A stretch of 64,000 nt of DNA from assembly GCF_046237605.1 (NCBI RefSeq), contig NZ_CP143542.1, positions 248,001 through 312,000 of the forward strand, written 5' to 3'. Position 1 is the stretch's first letter. Every line of letters starts with the position of its first letter. Origin of the DNA: Paraperibacillus marinus (GTDB taxonomy: Bacteria > Bacillota > Bacilli > Bacillales > DSM-1321). Made by a program: the position numbers and the translations under genes. Shown here in pieces: positions 26,003 through 34,524 of the stretch. Under the pieces are notes generated by a model, which made no database searches, had not been told where the DNA came from, and saw only the letters and a list, made by a program, of their open reading frames with translations.

Positions 26003-27006
26003 AGGATCAAATAATTTTAGGCATAGAAACAAGCTGTGATGAAACAGCAGTCGCCATTGTCAAAAATGGACGGGATATCCTGGCCAATGTGGTGGCCTCA
26101 CAGATTGAAAGTCATAAACGCTTTGGCGGAGTGGTGCCGGAGATTGCTTCAAGGCACCATGTAGAGGAAATGACCCTGGTGATCGAGGAAGCCTTGAACC
26201 AGGCTGGAATAGAATACTCGGAAATCGATGCCATTGCAGTGACAGAAGGCCCTGGTCTGGTCGGGGCCCTGCTGATCGGGGTAAATGCAGCCAAGGCGCT
26301 TTCATTTGCGCATGGAATCCCTCTTGTTGGTGTACACCATATAGCCGGCCACATTTATGCCAACCGGCTGATTACGGAAATGAAATTCCCGCTCCTTTCG
26401 CTTGTTGTCTCGGGCGGGCATACCGAGTTGGTTTACATGAAAGAGCATGGAGTATTCGAGGTAATCGGTGAAACGCGTGATGATGCGGCAGGGGAGGCAT
26501 ATGATAAAGTAGCAAGGACCCTGGGCCTTCCATATCCAGGCGGGCCTCATATCGACAGGCTGGCACATGAGGGCACTCCTTCGGTCAAACTGCCCCGCTC
26601 CTGGCTTGAAGAGGGTTCCTATGATTTCAGCTTCAGCGGCCTAAAATCTGCTGTAATCAATACGCTCCATAATGCTGAGCAGCGCGGCGAAGATATTATA
26701 GCTGCCAATCTGGCGGCAAGTTTTCAGGAGAGTGTCATCGATGTGCTGGTCACAAAGACACTCCGGGCTGTCCGGGAGTATGAAGTGGGACAAGTGCTTC
26801 TTGCCGGAGGTGTGGCAGCGAATAAAGGACTGCGCTCAGCGCTCGCTGCTGCCTTTGAAAAACTGCCGGAAGTAGAGCTGGTCATTCCGCCGCTGTCGCT
26901 CTGTACCGATAATGCTGCCATGATTGCGGCAGTCGGTTCTGTTTTGTTCGAAAAAGGTAAAAGATCAAGCCTTGCACTTAATGCAAATCCGGGTCTAGAA
27001 TTATAA
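25999..27006 (+). CDS. tsaD: tRNA N6-adenosine threonylcarbamoyltransferase TsaD
   Basis: Catalytic subunit of the t6A system. The ASKHA-fold protein begins ILGIETSCDETAVAIV and carries the metal-binding HHIAGHIYANRL (HxxxH), VSGGHTELVYM, DDAAGEAYDKVARTLGLPYP and VLLAGGVAANKGLR. The frame extends to GTG 25984, but ATG 25999 overlapping the rimI stop gives the family N-terminus and 335 residues; no strong ribosome-binding site precedes either, consistent with coupling to rimI. A terminator follows. Confidence 0.95.
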   Translation: MKDQIILGIETSCDETAVAIVKNGRDILANVVASQIESHKRFGGVVPEIASRHHVEEMTLVIEEALNQAGIEYSEIDAIAVTEGPGLVGALLIGVNAAKALSFAHGIPLVGVHHIAGHIYANRLITEMKFPLLSLVVSGGHTELVYMKEHGVFEVIGETRDDAAGEAYDKVARTLGLPYPGGPHIDRLAHEGTPSVKLPRSWLEEGSYDFSFSGLKSAVINTLHNAEQRGEDIIAANLAASFQESVIDVLVTKTLRAVREYEVGQVLLAGGVAANKGLRSALAAAFEKLPEVELVIPPLSLCTDNAAMIAAVGSVLFEKGKRSSLALNANPGLEL

Positions 27007-27030
27007 TCATTTGTGCAATGTCTATGAAAG

Positions 27031-27074
27031 ACTGCAGGCAGCTCCGATAGAAATCGGGTTGCCTGCAGTTTTTT
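27031..27074 (+). terminator. Terminator after tsaD
   Basis: ACTGCAGGCA (27031-27040) pairs with TGCCTGCAGT (27060-27069), with inner CCGAT/ATCGG, followed by six T. Confidence 0.93.
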
Positions 27075-27183
27075 CGTTTCCTTAATGATTTTAACTAGAA
27101 TTGTAAGGGTTATTCTATTCAAAGGTAATTGGAGAGGAAGGCGCAAAGTCCTGATTCTGCTCCAAGGCTTTCGACCCTCGAGT

Positions 27184-27241
27184 CATAAGCCAAGCCGGCT
27201 ATGGGAAGAAAGACCACTTCCCATAGCCGGCTCGTCTTATG
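27184..27241. repeat. Long inverted repeat (cruciform candidate)
   Basis: AGCCGGCTATGGGAAG (27193-27208) and CTTCCCATAGCCGGCT (27217-27232) form a perfect 16-bp stem with an 8-base loop. Outer arms CATAAG (27184-27189) and CTTATG (27236-27241) extend it. There is no T tract, so it is not an ordinary terminator. Confidence 0.85.
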
Positions 27242-27250
27242 CAAGGCTTT

Positions 27251-27376
27251 CGCATAAGTGTGACTAAGCTTCTGTCTTCGCTAACGCTCGCCAATCAGCA
27301 AGTCTTCTTTCGCTAACGCATAAGTGCGACTAGGCTTCTGTCTTCGCTTACGCTCGCCAATCAGCAAGTCTTCTTT
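27251..27376. repeat. Two 60-bp direct repeats
   Basis: 27251-27310 and 27317-27376 differ at three positions and are separated by CGCTAA (66-bp period). Both end in GCCAATCAGCAAGTCTTCTT. The sequence is non-coding in appearance and lies between tsaD and the DnaA-box cluster. Confidence 0.85.
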
Positions 27377-27444
27377 ATCGGGTCTCTGCCTGCCATATAA
27401 TTTATAGTTTCAAATCCAGTACCTGAACATAAAGTTTTTATTTG

Positions 27445-27556
27445 ACAGGCACCGCTTTCCGCTTTTCCAAGCGGGGATGTGCTGGATAGATGAGACCCTG
27501 CAGGAGCATCGCGGCGAGGAGGCTTACCGCCAGCACCGCGGAAAGCGAAGCGCCTG
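27445..27556. repeat. Bacillaceae-type dispersed intergenic repeat
   Basis: It is bounded by CAGGCACCGCTTTCCGC and, in inverse orientation, GCGGAAAGCGAAGCGCCTG, with the interior GAGACCCTGCAGGAGC...GCGAGGAGGC. From memory this pattern recurs in intergenic regions of many Bacillus genomes; no function is established here. Confidence 0.6.
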
Positions 27557-27628
27557 GATCGGAATCACCAGCCTGGATTACCTTCCAACCATTAAACAGC
27601 GGATATCTACTAAAATAGAACGCCTATT

Positions 27629-27806
27629 TGTGGATTACCTCATAATTATTGCAATATTTTGTGTATAACTTTTTCGCGAATTCGGCTGTAAGTTGTGCAT
27701 AACTGTGTGTTCTGTGGATAAATACGGGTATTATTGTGGATAATGTGGAAAAGTCTGTTGATGCTTGCTATATATACTGATAAGTTGTGGATAGGTTTGT
27801 GAATAA
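27629..27806. promoter_or_regulatory. DnaA-box cluster between tsaD and ydiF
   Basis: Five exact matches to TGTGNATAA (inverse of TTATNCACA) occur at 27660, 27694, 27713, 27735 and 27798, and near matches TGTGGATTA at 27629 and TGTGGATAG at 27786. All are in the same orientation within 178 bases. From memory, B. subtilis has DnaA-box clusters away from oriC that titrate DnaA, one of them in this same gcp(tsaD)-ydiF gap. Confidence 0.85.
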
Positions 27807-27851
27807 AAAAATGGGGAGTTTTTGGCCTCAAAATGGTACTGTTTTCATAAG

Positions 27852-27880
27852 AAAAACCAGAGCATATGCTCTGGTTTTTT
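27852..27880 (-). terminator. Terminator of ydiF
   Basis: AAAAACCAGAGC/GCTCTGGTTTTT palindrome with an A/T tract on both sides, so it can work in both directions. It sits at the 3' end of ydiF on the minus strand. Confidence 0.88.
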
Positions 27881-29807
27881 AGGTGCTTTCCTGCAGAGAT
27901 TCTTCAATTTCTGCCCATTCTTCCAGCATGGTATCGAGATCCTCTTTTGCTTTTTCGAGACTGGCATTAATTTCGAGAACCTTCTCATGATCCTGGAATA
28001 TCTCTGGGTCGCAAAGCTGTTCATTGTATTCGCTGATCAGCGGCTCAAGCTCATCAATCATACTCTCCAGCTCTTCAAGTCGCCTCTTCTTCTGCCTTTC
28101 CCGTTTCTGTACCTCTTTATCAATCCTGCCTGCAGGCTTTTCAGGTTTATTTTTAGGTTCATTTGCCGCGTCAAATTCGGCAAGCTCAGCCTGTTCCTGT
28201 TTTTTGGCTGCAAAGTAGTCATAGTCACCGAGATACTCCACGGCATTATGCGGGGAGAGCTCGACCACCTTGGATGCAATCCTGTTGATGAAGTAGCGGT
28301 CATGGGAAACAAAGAGAATGGTGCCTGGATAATCAACCAGGGCATTTTCAAGCACGATCTTGCTGTCCAGGTCCAGGTGGTTGGTCGGTTCATCAAGAAT
28401 GAGCAGGTTTGCTTTTTCCATCATCAGCCTGGCGAGCGCCAGCCGCGCTTTTTCTCCTCCACTGAGGGTGGAGACCGGCTTTAATACATCATCGCCTGAG
28501 AACAGGAAGTTCCCAAGGATCGTGCGGATGTCTTTTTCATTCCGGCCGGGATAATCATCCCACAGCTCATTCAGCACCCGCTTATTGGACGTCAGATTGG
28601 CCTGATTTTGGTCATAATAGCCGATTTTCACGTTGGTTCCGATCTGGAAGCTTCCGCGGAGGGCCGGCATGGCACCGATCAATGTTTTTAAAAGGGTGGA
28701 CTTACCTATCCCGTTCGGTCCGACAAGTGCTATGCTGTCGCCCCTTGAGACTCTGATGGAAATGTTGTCTGCTATTGTCCGGTCTTCGTAGCCGATGGCA
28801 AGGTTATGAATGCCGATAACGTCATTTCCGCTCTGCCTTTCAATGCCGAAACTGAATGAAGCTGATTTTTCATCGCCCTGGGGCCTGTCCATTTCCTGGA
28901 TCTTCTCAAGCTGTTTCCGCCTGCTTTGTGCCCGCTTTGTGGTGGATGCCCGGGCAATGTTCTTTTGAACAAAGTCCTTAAGCTTTGCTATTTCATCCTG
29001 CTGCTTTTCATACTGCTTCATTTCACGCTCATAGTTTTCCGCCTTTGCGGTAAGATAGTCCGTATAATTGCCGTTATAGCGCTTGATTGCCGTCCGCGAG
29101 AGCTCATAGACCAGGCTGACAACCTTATCAAGGAAATAGCGGTCATGGGAGACGATCAAGACAGATCCGGGATAGCCCTGCAGATACTGCTCAAGCCAGG
29201 AAAGCGTCTCCAGATCCAGATGGTTTGTCGGCTCATCAAGGATTAGGATGTCAGGCTTTGTCAGCAAAAGTTTACCCAGGGCAAGCCGTGTCTTCTGACC
29301 GCCGCTGAGAGTGGAAATGGTCGTACCTGGATCAAAGCCGGAAAATTGGAGGCCGTGGAGGATGGACCGGATATCTGCTTCATACTGATAGCCGCCCATC
29401 TCCTTGAACTTCACCTGTGACAGGTCGTATTCCTTCAGCGTCCGCTGATAAATTCCTTCATCATTGTATACAGCCGGATCGGCCATCCGCTGCTCCAGAT
29501 TCCGGAGCTCCTGCTCGAGCCTGCGGAGCGGGGCAAATACGGATAGCATCTCCTCCCAAATCGACAGGGAGGATTCAAGGCCGGTATCCTGTGCGAGATA
29601 GCCGATCGATACATCCTTCGGCTTAATGATTTCACCGCCGTCATAGGACATCAGCCCCGCAATGATTTTCAAGAGCGTCGACTTTCCCGCCCCGTTCCTG
29701 CCTACAAGGGCAATGCGGTCGCGTTTCTGGATTTCAAGCTTTATATTGGAAAGGGCCGTTTCGGCGCCATAATATTTTGTCAGTGCATTTACTTGAAGAA
29801 GAATCAT
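27879..29807 (-). CDS. ydiF: ABC-F family ATPase YdiF
   Basis: Cytosolic ABC-F protein with two ATPase domains and no membrane segment; members act on the ribosome. Walker A motifs are GRNGAGKST (36-44) and GPNGIGKST (363-371). Signatures LSGGQKTRLALG (167-178) and LSGGEKARLALA, Walker B ILDEPTNHLD in both halves. The linker between the domains (residues ~245-310) is charged and helical, and the C-terminal ~80 residues (KEVQKRERQKKRRLEELE onward) form a coiled-coil tail as in Uup/YdiF-type members. Length is 642 residues. GAGGTG precedes the start. It is convergent with tsaD and divergent from moaC. There is no sign of an antibiotic-resistance-type member, so a housekeeping translation role is more likely. 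Confidence 0.94.
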   Translation of the reverse strand: MILLQVNALTKYYGAETALSNIKLEIQKRDRIALVGRNGAGKSTLLKIIAGLMSYDGGEIIKPKDVSIGYLAQDTGLESSLSIWEEMLSVFAPLRRLEQELRNLEQRMADPAVYNDEGIYQRTLKEYDLSQVKFKEMGGYQYEADIRSILHGLQFSGFDPGTTISTLSGGQKTRLALGKLLLTKPDILILDEPTNHLDLETLSWLEQYLQGYPGSVLIVSHDRYFLDKVVSLVYELSRTAIKRYNGNYTDYLTAKAENYEREMKQYEKQQDEIAKLKDFVQKNIARASTTKRAQSRRKQLEKIQEMDRPQGDEKSASFSFGIERQSGNDVIGIHNLAIGYEDRTIADNISIRVSRGDSIALVGPNGIGKSTLLKTLIGAMPALRGSFQIGTNVKIGYYDQNQANLTSNKRVLNELWDDYPGRNEKDIRTILGNFLFSGDDVLKPVSTLSGGEKARLALARLMMEKANLLILDEPTNHLDLDSKIVLENALVDYPGTILFVSHDRYFINRIASKVVELSPHNAVEYLGDYDYFAAKKQEQAELAEFDAANEPKNKPEKPAGRIDKEVQKRERQKKRRLEELESMIDELEPLISEYNEQLCDPEIFQDHEKVLEINASLEKAKEDLDTMLEEWAEIEESLQEST

Positions 29808-29994
29808 ATTTTCACCTCATAACTTAACGTTAGTGTACCTTATTTTTGAATAAAGTGGAAAGTATAATATGCTGAAGAGGACGGCATTTGTAGAAAGCAT
29901 AATTACAGCTGTGCCCCCCAACATGTGATATAGTTAACAAAAACAGCGTACACAGAAGGAAGAAAATAGTGTATCATCGTAGAGAGGTGCTTTT

Positions 29995-30498
29995 ATGGGT
30001 GATTTGACACATTTTAACGAGCAGGGAAGGGCAAGGATGGTCGATGTCAGCCAAAAGCCTGAGACCGTTAGGACCGCAGCGGCGGTGTCCAGCATTTTAT
30101 TGAACGAGGAAATATACAATAAGATAGAAAACCAGGAAATGAAGAAAGGCGATGTACTCGCTGTCGCCCAGGTGGCAGGAATCATGGCCGCGAAGAATAC
30201 GGCAGGCATCATTCCGATGTGCCATCCGATTCCGCTTAATGGAATCGATATCTCTTTCAGGTGGGAGCCGAGAGACGGGGCACACTCCCTTGTAATCACA
30301 GCGAGTGTCAAGACAAAGGGGAGTACAGGAGTGGAAATGGAAGCGCTAACAGCCGTCTCGGCCGCTGCCCTGACAGTCTATGACATGTGCAAGGCACTGG
30401 ATAAGGGCATGGTTATAGGGCCGACTTATCTTGTTGAAAAGACAGGCGGCGTATCGAGCCAGGATTACAAAAGGGAACAAGAGCCCGGTCAAGGGTAA
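29995..30498 (+). CDS. moaC: Cyclic pyranopterin monophosphate synthase MoaC
   Basis: Molybdenum-cofactor enzyme acting with MoaA to form cPMP. Characteristic segments are MVDVSQKPETVRTA, IPMCHPIPLNGIDI (active-site region), TGVEMEALTAVSAAALTVYDMCKA, and the C-terminal KTGG. Length 167 residues is normal. AGAGGTG precedes ATG 29995. It is followed after 24 bases by rex. The cofactor is used by the formate-dehydrogenase-like protein at 56117. Confidence 0.95.
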   Translation: MGDLTHFNEQGRARMVDVSQKPETVRTAAAVSSILLNEEIYNKIENQEMKKGDVLAVAQVAGIMAAKNTAGIIPMCHPIPLNGIDISFRWEPRDGAHSLVITASVKTKGSTGVEMEALTAVSAAALTVYDMCKALDKGMVIGPTYLVEKTGGVSSQDYKREQEPGQG

Positions 30499-30522
30499 CG
30501 AATACAGAAGAGGGGAACGGCT

Positions 30523-31179
30523 ATGGCACAAGAACAAATCAAGATACCTCAGGCTACTGCAAGAAGACTGCCGCTGTATTACCGTTTTTTAAACAATTTG
30601 CACTCACAGGGCAAACAGCGGGTATCCTCAGCTGAATTAAGCGAGGCCGTAAAAGTGGACTCTGCGACAATCAGGAGGGATTTCTCCTATTTTGGCGCCC
30701 TTGGGAAAAAAGGCTATGGATATAATGTGAATTACCTGCTGGGGTTCTTCCGCAAAACACTGGATCAGGATGAACTGACAAAGGTGGCCCTGATTGGCGT
30801 CGGGAATTTAGGCACGGCATTTTTAAATTATAATTTCTTGAAAAACAATAATACAAAGATTGAAATTGGTTTTGATGTGGAAGAAAGCAAGGTGGGGACT
30901 TCAATTGGAGATGTTCCGATCTATCATATGGATGAATTGAAGGAAAAGCTTGTGGAGGCGGGCATCAGTGTGGCGATCCTCACTGTTCCGGCAGGAGTCG
31001 CACAGCCTATCACCGATTCCCTGGTCGAAGCGGATATCAAGGGAATCCTTAACTTTACACCTGCCCGGCTGAATGTACCGCCGGAAATCAGAGTCCATCA
31101 TATTGACCTCGCAGTGGAGCTTCAGTCCTTTGTGTATTTCCTAAAACACTACCCGGTAATCGAAAAAGAAATGATATAA
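30523..31179 (+). CDS. rex: Redox-sensing transcriptional repressor Rex
   Basis: Represses fermentation and anaerobic genes at low NADH/NAD+ ratio. The N-terminal winged helix (residues ~1-80) includes VDSATIRRDFSYFGALGKKGYGY. The Rossmann domain has ALIGVGNLGTAFLNY as its NADH-binding loop, and the C-terminal swapped helix reads ELQSFVYFLKHYP. Length is 218 residues. GAGGGGAA precedes ATG 30523. The order moaC-rex is as in B. subtilis; the tatAY-tatCY pair found next in B. subtilis is absent here. Confidence 0.96.
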   Translation: MAQEQIKIPQATARRLPLYYRFLNNLHSQGKQRVSSAELSEAVKVDSATIRRDFSYFGALGKKGYGYNVNYLLGFFRKTLDQDELTKVALIGVGNLGTAFLNYNFLKNNNTKIEIGFDVEESKVGTSIGDVPIYHMDELKEKLVEAGISVAILTVPAGVAQPITDSLVEADIKGILNFTPARLNVPPEIRVHHIDLAVELQSFVYFLKHYPVIEKEMI

Positions 31180-31216
31180 AAAGGGCTGCCCCGCTTCAGG
31201 CGGGACAGCCTTTTGT
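31177..31216. terminator. Bidirectional terminator between rex and ydiK
   Basis: AAAAGG(G)CTG-CCCCGC with GGCGGG-CAGCCTTTT, loop TTCA. A-rich and T-rich flanks serve both convergent genes. Confidence 0.85.
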
Positions 31217-31217
31217 C

Positions 31218-31418
31218 TTATTTCCTCATTTTACGTACCTTTAAGTGGAGGGCAAACATCCGGATGGCCGACGCGAAATCCAATGTGGCCAAAAAGACAA
31301 GAAAGTATGAGAAAAACCCCCATCCTGACTGTGATACATTCTGTGTGGCAAACACGGTGAAGAGAACGCCGAGTGCCAGATAGATGATGGCCATAATCAA
31401 TGGCGACTGTTTTCTCAT
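31218..31418 (-). CDS. ydiK: Small membrane protein YdiK
   Basis: 66 residues with two hydrophobic helices, about residues 8-25 (MAIIYLALGVLFTVFAT) and 33-55 (WGFFSYFLVFLATLDFASAI), and a basic C-terminus. It matches the YdiK family of B. subtilis in length and position. No function is known. It overlaps the ydiL stop by four bases, so the two are co-transcribed. Confidence 0.85.
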   Translation of the reverse strand: MRKQSPLIMAIIYLALGVLFTVFATQNVSQSGWGFFSYFLVFLATLDFASAIRMFALHLKVRKMRK

Positions 31419-32149
31419 AATAATCCTCCTATGAATCCCTGTACCTTTTCTGCTTCTTCCATCATTTTTTGAATATCTTCCTTATATAATGTCTGCATGA
31501 TTACTACGAGCGTATTCATGGCTACGTGTGCAAATATTGGAACCATGATTCTCCGGGTCCTTACATAAAGGAAGGCAAACGAGAATCCCATGGCGGAATA
31601 TAGCAGCAGATGTGCCGGCTCTCCGTGGACAAGGCCGAAGATGACCGAGCTGATTACCGCTGAAATGAAAAAATTGAATCGTTTGTACAGGGCACCGAAA
31701 ATGATCTTCCGGAAAACAATTTCTTCAAGGATGGGCCCGACGACCGAGCTGACAATGATGACAAACGGCACAGCCTCAATCAGCCTGATGATATCCTTGG
31801 TGTTCTGGGAGCCGGGGTCGACACCCATCCAGCGCTCGATGTTCCCTGCTAGGGACTGGGCGAACAAGGCAAGAAACACACCGCCGACAGCCCACAGAAT
31901 GGATGATGGCAGAGGTGCCGCATCACGTGCGTACATATTTTTATCCATATCCTTGCGAAGCAGGAACAGGATGATAACCAGGGCGGCAAGGAAGCTGATG
32001 ATGATCCAGCACGCACCAGAGGTCAAAAGTATATCTTCACGTTCCATTCCCATCTGCACCTGAATGTACCCGACAAGCGGAATCCCGGCAAGCCCTGAGA
32101 GCTGCATGACAACATAAACGATTATGACCAGCCAGTATTCTTTTTTCAA
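31415..32149 (-). CDS. ydiL: CPBP-family intramembrane metalloprotease YdiL
   Basis: Multi-pass membrane protein with the CPBP (Abi/type II CAAX-protease-like) motifs: EEIVFRKIIFGALY holds the Glu-Glu pair, FGLVHGEPAHLL the histidine, and HVAMNTLVVIM the last conserved segment. The open frame runs to TTG 32227, but AAAGGAGAA lies about 8 bases before TTG 32149, which gives a start of LKKEYWLVII and 244 residues; the 26 extra residues have no ribosome-binding site. The substrate is unknown. The gene lies divergent from groES. Confidence 0.88.
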   Translation of the reverse strand: MKKEYWLVIIVYVVMQLSGLAGIPLVGYIQVQMGMEREDILLTSGACWIIISFLAALVIILFLLRKDMDKNMYARDAAPLPSSILWAVGGVFLALFAQSLAGNIERWMGVDPGSQNTKDIIRLIEAVPFVIIVSSVVGPILEEIVFRKIIFGALYKRFNFFISAVISSVIFGLVHGEPAHLLLYSAMGFSFAFLYVRTRRIMVPIFAHVAMNTLVVIMQTLYKEDIQKMMEEAEKVQGFIGGLL

Positions 32150-32337
32150 ATGATTGTTCTCCTTTATTACAACTTTTCCATCTATCGATACATGTGCCAT
32201 TTTACTAACAGACAGAGTGTTGTTCAAATAATTGGACTAAAATGGACCCTACTATGACTATACTATATATGTTCCGGGCGGGTCATGCCTGCGAAACGGG
32301 ACAAAGAAAAAAAATACGTTTCCTTCAGGTTTACTGC

Positions 32338-32366
32338 TTGCAAAATCCACCAGTTTTATTTAATAT
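32338..32366 (+). promoter_or_regulatory. Sigma-A promoter of groESL
   Basis: TTGCAA (32338-32343), 17-base spacer, TAATAT (32361-32366), ending 12 bases before CIRCE. Confidence 0.8.
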
Positions 32367-32377
32367 AATAATTGGTA

Positions 32378-32404
32378 TTAGCACTCTCGGTTGATGAGTG
32401 CTAA
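32378..32404. promoter_or_regulatory. CIRCE element (HrcA operator)
   Basis: TTAGCACTC (32378-32386), 9-base spacer, GAGTGCTAA (32396-32404): a perfect CIRCE inverted repeat at the expected start of transcription. Confidence 0.98.
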
Positions 32405-32444
32405 TCAATAAACATGTATATATAATTTGAGGAGGTTGTTTCAA

Positions 32445-32729
32445 TTGTTAAGACCATTAGGTGATCGCGTAGTAATTGAACTTGTTCAATCTGAAGAAAA
32501 GACTGCCAGCGGTATCGTATTGCCGGATACTGCAAAAGAAAAGCCTTCAGAAGGAAAAGTTGTTTCTGTCGGAACAGGCCGTGTCCTGGATAACGGTGAA
32601 AAAGTCGCTTTAGAGGTTTCTGAAGGCGATCGAATCATCTTCTCAAAGTATGCTGGAACAGAAGTGAAGTACGAAGGCAGCGAATACTTAATTCTCCGTG
32701 AAAGTGACATTCTGGCTGTAATCGGCTGA
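32445..32729 (+). CDS. groES: Co-chaperonin GroES
   Basis: Heptameric lid of the GroEL chaperonin. 94 residues from LRPLGDRVVIELVQSEEKTASG through KYAGTEVKYEGSEYLILRESDILAVIG. The open frame extends to ATG 32427, but GGAGG (32431-32435) is spaced correctly for TTG 32445, the start used by the B. subtilis gene. It is controlled by CIRCE/HrcA from the promoter at 32338. Confidence 0.97.
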   Translation: MLRPLGDRVVIELVQSEEKTASGIVLPDTAKEKPSEGKVVSVGTGRVLDNGEKVALEVSEGDRIIFSKYAGTEVKYEGSEYLILRESDILAVIG

Positions 32730-32811
32730 GTCCATTTTCGATAATAAAAAATACTTACATTTAGTTTATGTTTAATCCTTAATTTTATAATTTCAGGGAG
32801 GTAATGAAACA

Positions 32812-34449
32812 ATGGCTAAAGATATTAAATTCAGTGAAGACGCTCGCCGCTCCATGCTGCGCGGTGTGGATGCACTTGCAAATGCAGTGAAGGTAACACT
32901 CGGACCAAAGGGACGCAACGTGGTTCTTGAAAAGAAATTCGGCTCTCCGCTCATCACGAATGACGGTGTAACCATCGCTAAAGAAATCGAGCTTGAAGAT
33001 GCATTCGAAAACATGGGTGCAAAATTGGTTGCTGAAGTAGCAAGCAAAACAAACGACGTAGCAGGGGACGGTACGACTACTGCTACAGTCCTTGCCCAGG
33101 CGATGATCCGCGAAGGATTGAAAAACGTAACAGCCGGCGCTAACCCAATGGGAATCCGCAAAGGTATCGAAAAAGCCGTTACATCTGCCATCGAAGAATT
33201 AAAAGCAATCTCCAAGCCGATCGAAAGCAAAGCTTCCATCGCTCAGGTTGCTGCCATTTCTTCAGCTGACGAAGAAGTCGGCCAACTGATCGCAGAAGCT
33301 ATGGAGCGCGTAGGAAACGACGGCGTAATCACAATCGAAGAATCAAAAGGCTTCACAACTGAACTGAACGTAGTGGAAGGAATGCAGTTCGACCGAGGAT
33401 ATGCTTCTCCTTACATGGTTACTGATTCAGATAAGATGGAAGCAGTACTTGATAATCCATATATCCTGATCACTGATAAGAAAATTGCAAGCATCCAGGA
33501 AATTCTTCCAGTGCTTGAGCAGGTTGTCCAGCAGGGCAAGCCATTGCTATTGATCGCTGAGGATGTAGAAGGTGAAGCTCTTGCAACACTTGTTGTGAAC
33601 AAACTTCGCGGCACATTCAACGCAGTAGCAGTTAAAGCTCCTGGCTTCGGTGACCGCCGTAAAGCTATGCTTGAAGACATCGCTGCCTTGACTGGCGGAG
33701 AAGTGATCACAGAAGAGCTTGGCCGCGACCTTAAGTCTGCGTCCATCGCACAGCTCGGCCGTGCTGCTAAAATCGTAGTTTCCAAAGAAAACACAACAAT
33801 CGTTGAAGGAGCTGGCGACAGCGCGCAAATCTCTGCACGCGTAAACCAAATCCGCGTTCAATTGGAAGAAACTACTTCTGAATTCGACCGTGAAAAACTT
33901 CAGGAGCGTCTGGCTAAACTTGCTGGCGGCGTAGCTGTCATCAAAGTCGGAGCTGCAACTGAAACAGAACTGAAAGAGCGCAAACTGCGCATTGAAGATG
34001 CCCTGAACTCCACTCGTGCAGCTGTCGAAGAAGGCATCGTTGCCGGCGGCGGAACAGCGCTTCTAAACGTATACAACCGCGTTGCTGGCCTTGAAGCAGA
34101 AGGCGATATCGCAACAGGAATCAATATCGTTCTTCGCGCCATCGAAGAGCCAGTGCGCCAGATCGCACACAACGCAGGCCTTGAAGGCTCTGTAATCGTA
34201 GAGCGCCTCAAGCGCGAAGAAGTCGGCACAGGCTTCAACGCAGCAACAGGCGAGTGGGTCAACATGATCGAATCCGGTATCGTCGATCCTACTAAAGTTA
34301 CCCGCTACGCTCTTCAAAACGCAGCATCCGTTGCAGCTATGTTCCTGACAACTGAAGCTGTCGTTGCTGACAAACCAGAAGAAAATGCTGGCGGCATGCC
34401 TGATATGGGCGGCATGGGCGGCATGGGTGGAATGGGCGGCATGATGTAA
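32812..34449 (+). CDS. groEL: Chaperonin GroEL
   Basis: 545-residue Hsp60: VTLGPKGRNVVLEKKFG, VAGDGTTTATVLAQAM (ATP-binding), EDVEGEALATLVVNKLRGT, and the C-terminal GGM repeats ending in GMM. GGGAGG precedes ATG 32812; it is co-transcribed with groES. The last 19 coding bases including the stop (34431-34449) are the start of the element repeated four more times downstream, so the gene end serves as an integration site but remains intact. Confidence 0.98.
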   Translation: MAKDIKFSEDARRSMLRGVDALANAVKVTLGPKGRNVVLEKKFGSPLITNDGVTIAKEIELEDAFENMGAKLVAEVASKTNDVAGDGTTTATVLAQAMIREGLKNVTAGANPMGIRKGIEKAVTSAIEELKAISKPIESKASIAQVAAISSADEEVGQLIAEAMERVGNDGVITIEESKGFTTELNVVEGMQFDRGYASPYMVTDSDKMEAVLDNPYILITDKKIASIQEILPVLEQVVQQGKPLLLIAEDVEGEALATLVVNKLRGTFNAVAVKAPGFGDRRKAMLEDIAALTGGEVITEELGRDLKSASIAQLGRAAKIVVSKENTTIVEGAGDSAQISARVNQIRVQLEETTSEFDREKLQERLAKLAGGVAVIKVGAATETELKERKLRIEDALNSTRAAVEEGIVAGGGTALLNVYNRVAGLEAEGDIATGINIVLRAIEEPVRQIAHNAGLEGSVIVERLKREEVGTGFNAATGEWVNMIESGIVDPTKVTRYALQNAASVAAMFLTTEAVVADKPEENAGGMPDMGGMGGMGGMGGMM

Positions 34450-34450
34450 T
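34431..34450. repeat. att-like repeat copy 1 (groEL 3' end)
   Basis: AATGGGCGGCATGATGTAAT, comprising the last codons and stop of groEL plus one base. Identical 20-mers recur at 41598, 50475 and 55558, and a 17-base version at 44219. Confidence 0.92.
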
Positions 34451-34458
34451 CATCCCCC

Positions 34459-34484
34459 AAACCCCTTGAAACGTAAGGGTTTTA
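34459..34484 (+). terminator. groESL terminator
   Basis: AAACCC(C)TT pairs with AAGGGTTT around GAAACGT, followed by a short T run. The same arms appear after att copies 3 and 4 (CCCCTTgatatatgAGGG), so the repeated module carries the groEL terminator too. Confidence 0.6.
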
Positions 34485-34524
34485 GGTAAGAGGGGAGCCA
34501 AATGCTAACATTTCTCTCCTGAAA

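Noticed and set aside
27879..29807. Antibiotic-resistance ABC-F (Msr/Lsa/Vga type) for ydiF
   Set aside because: Sequence, coiled-coil tail, and position between tsaD and moaC match the housekeeping YdiF/Uup-like group; no leader peptide or attenuator typical of resistance members was seen.
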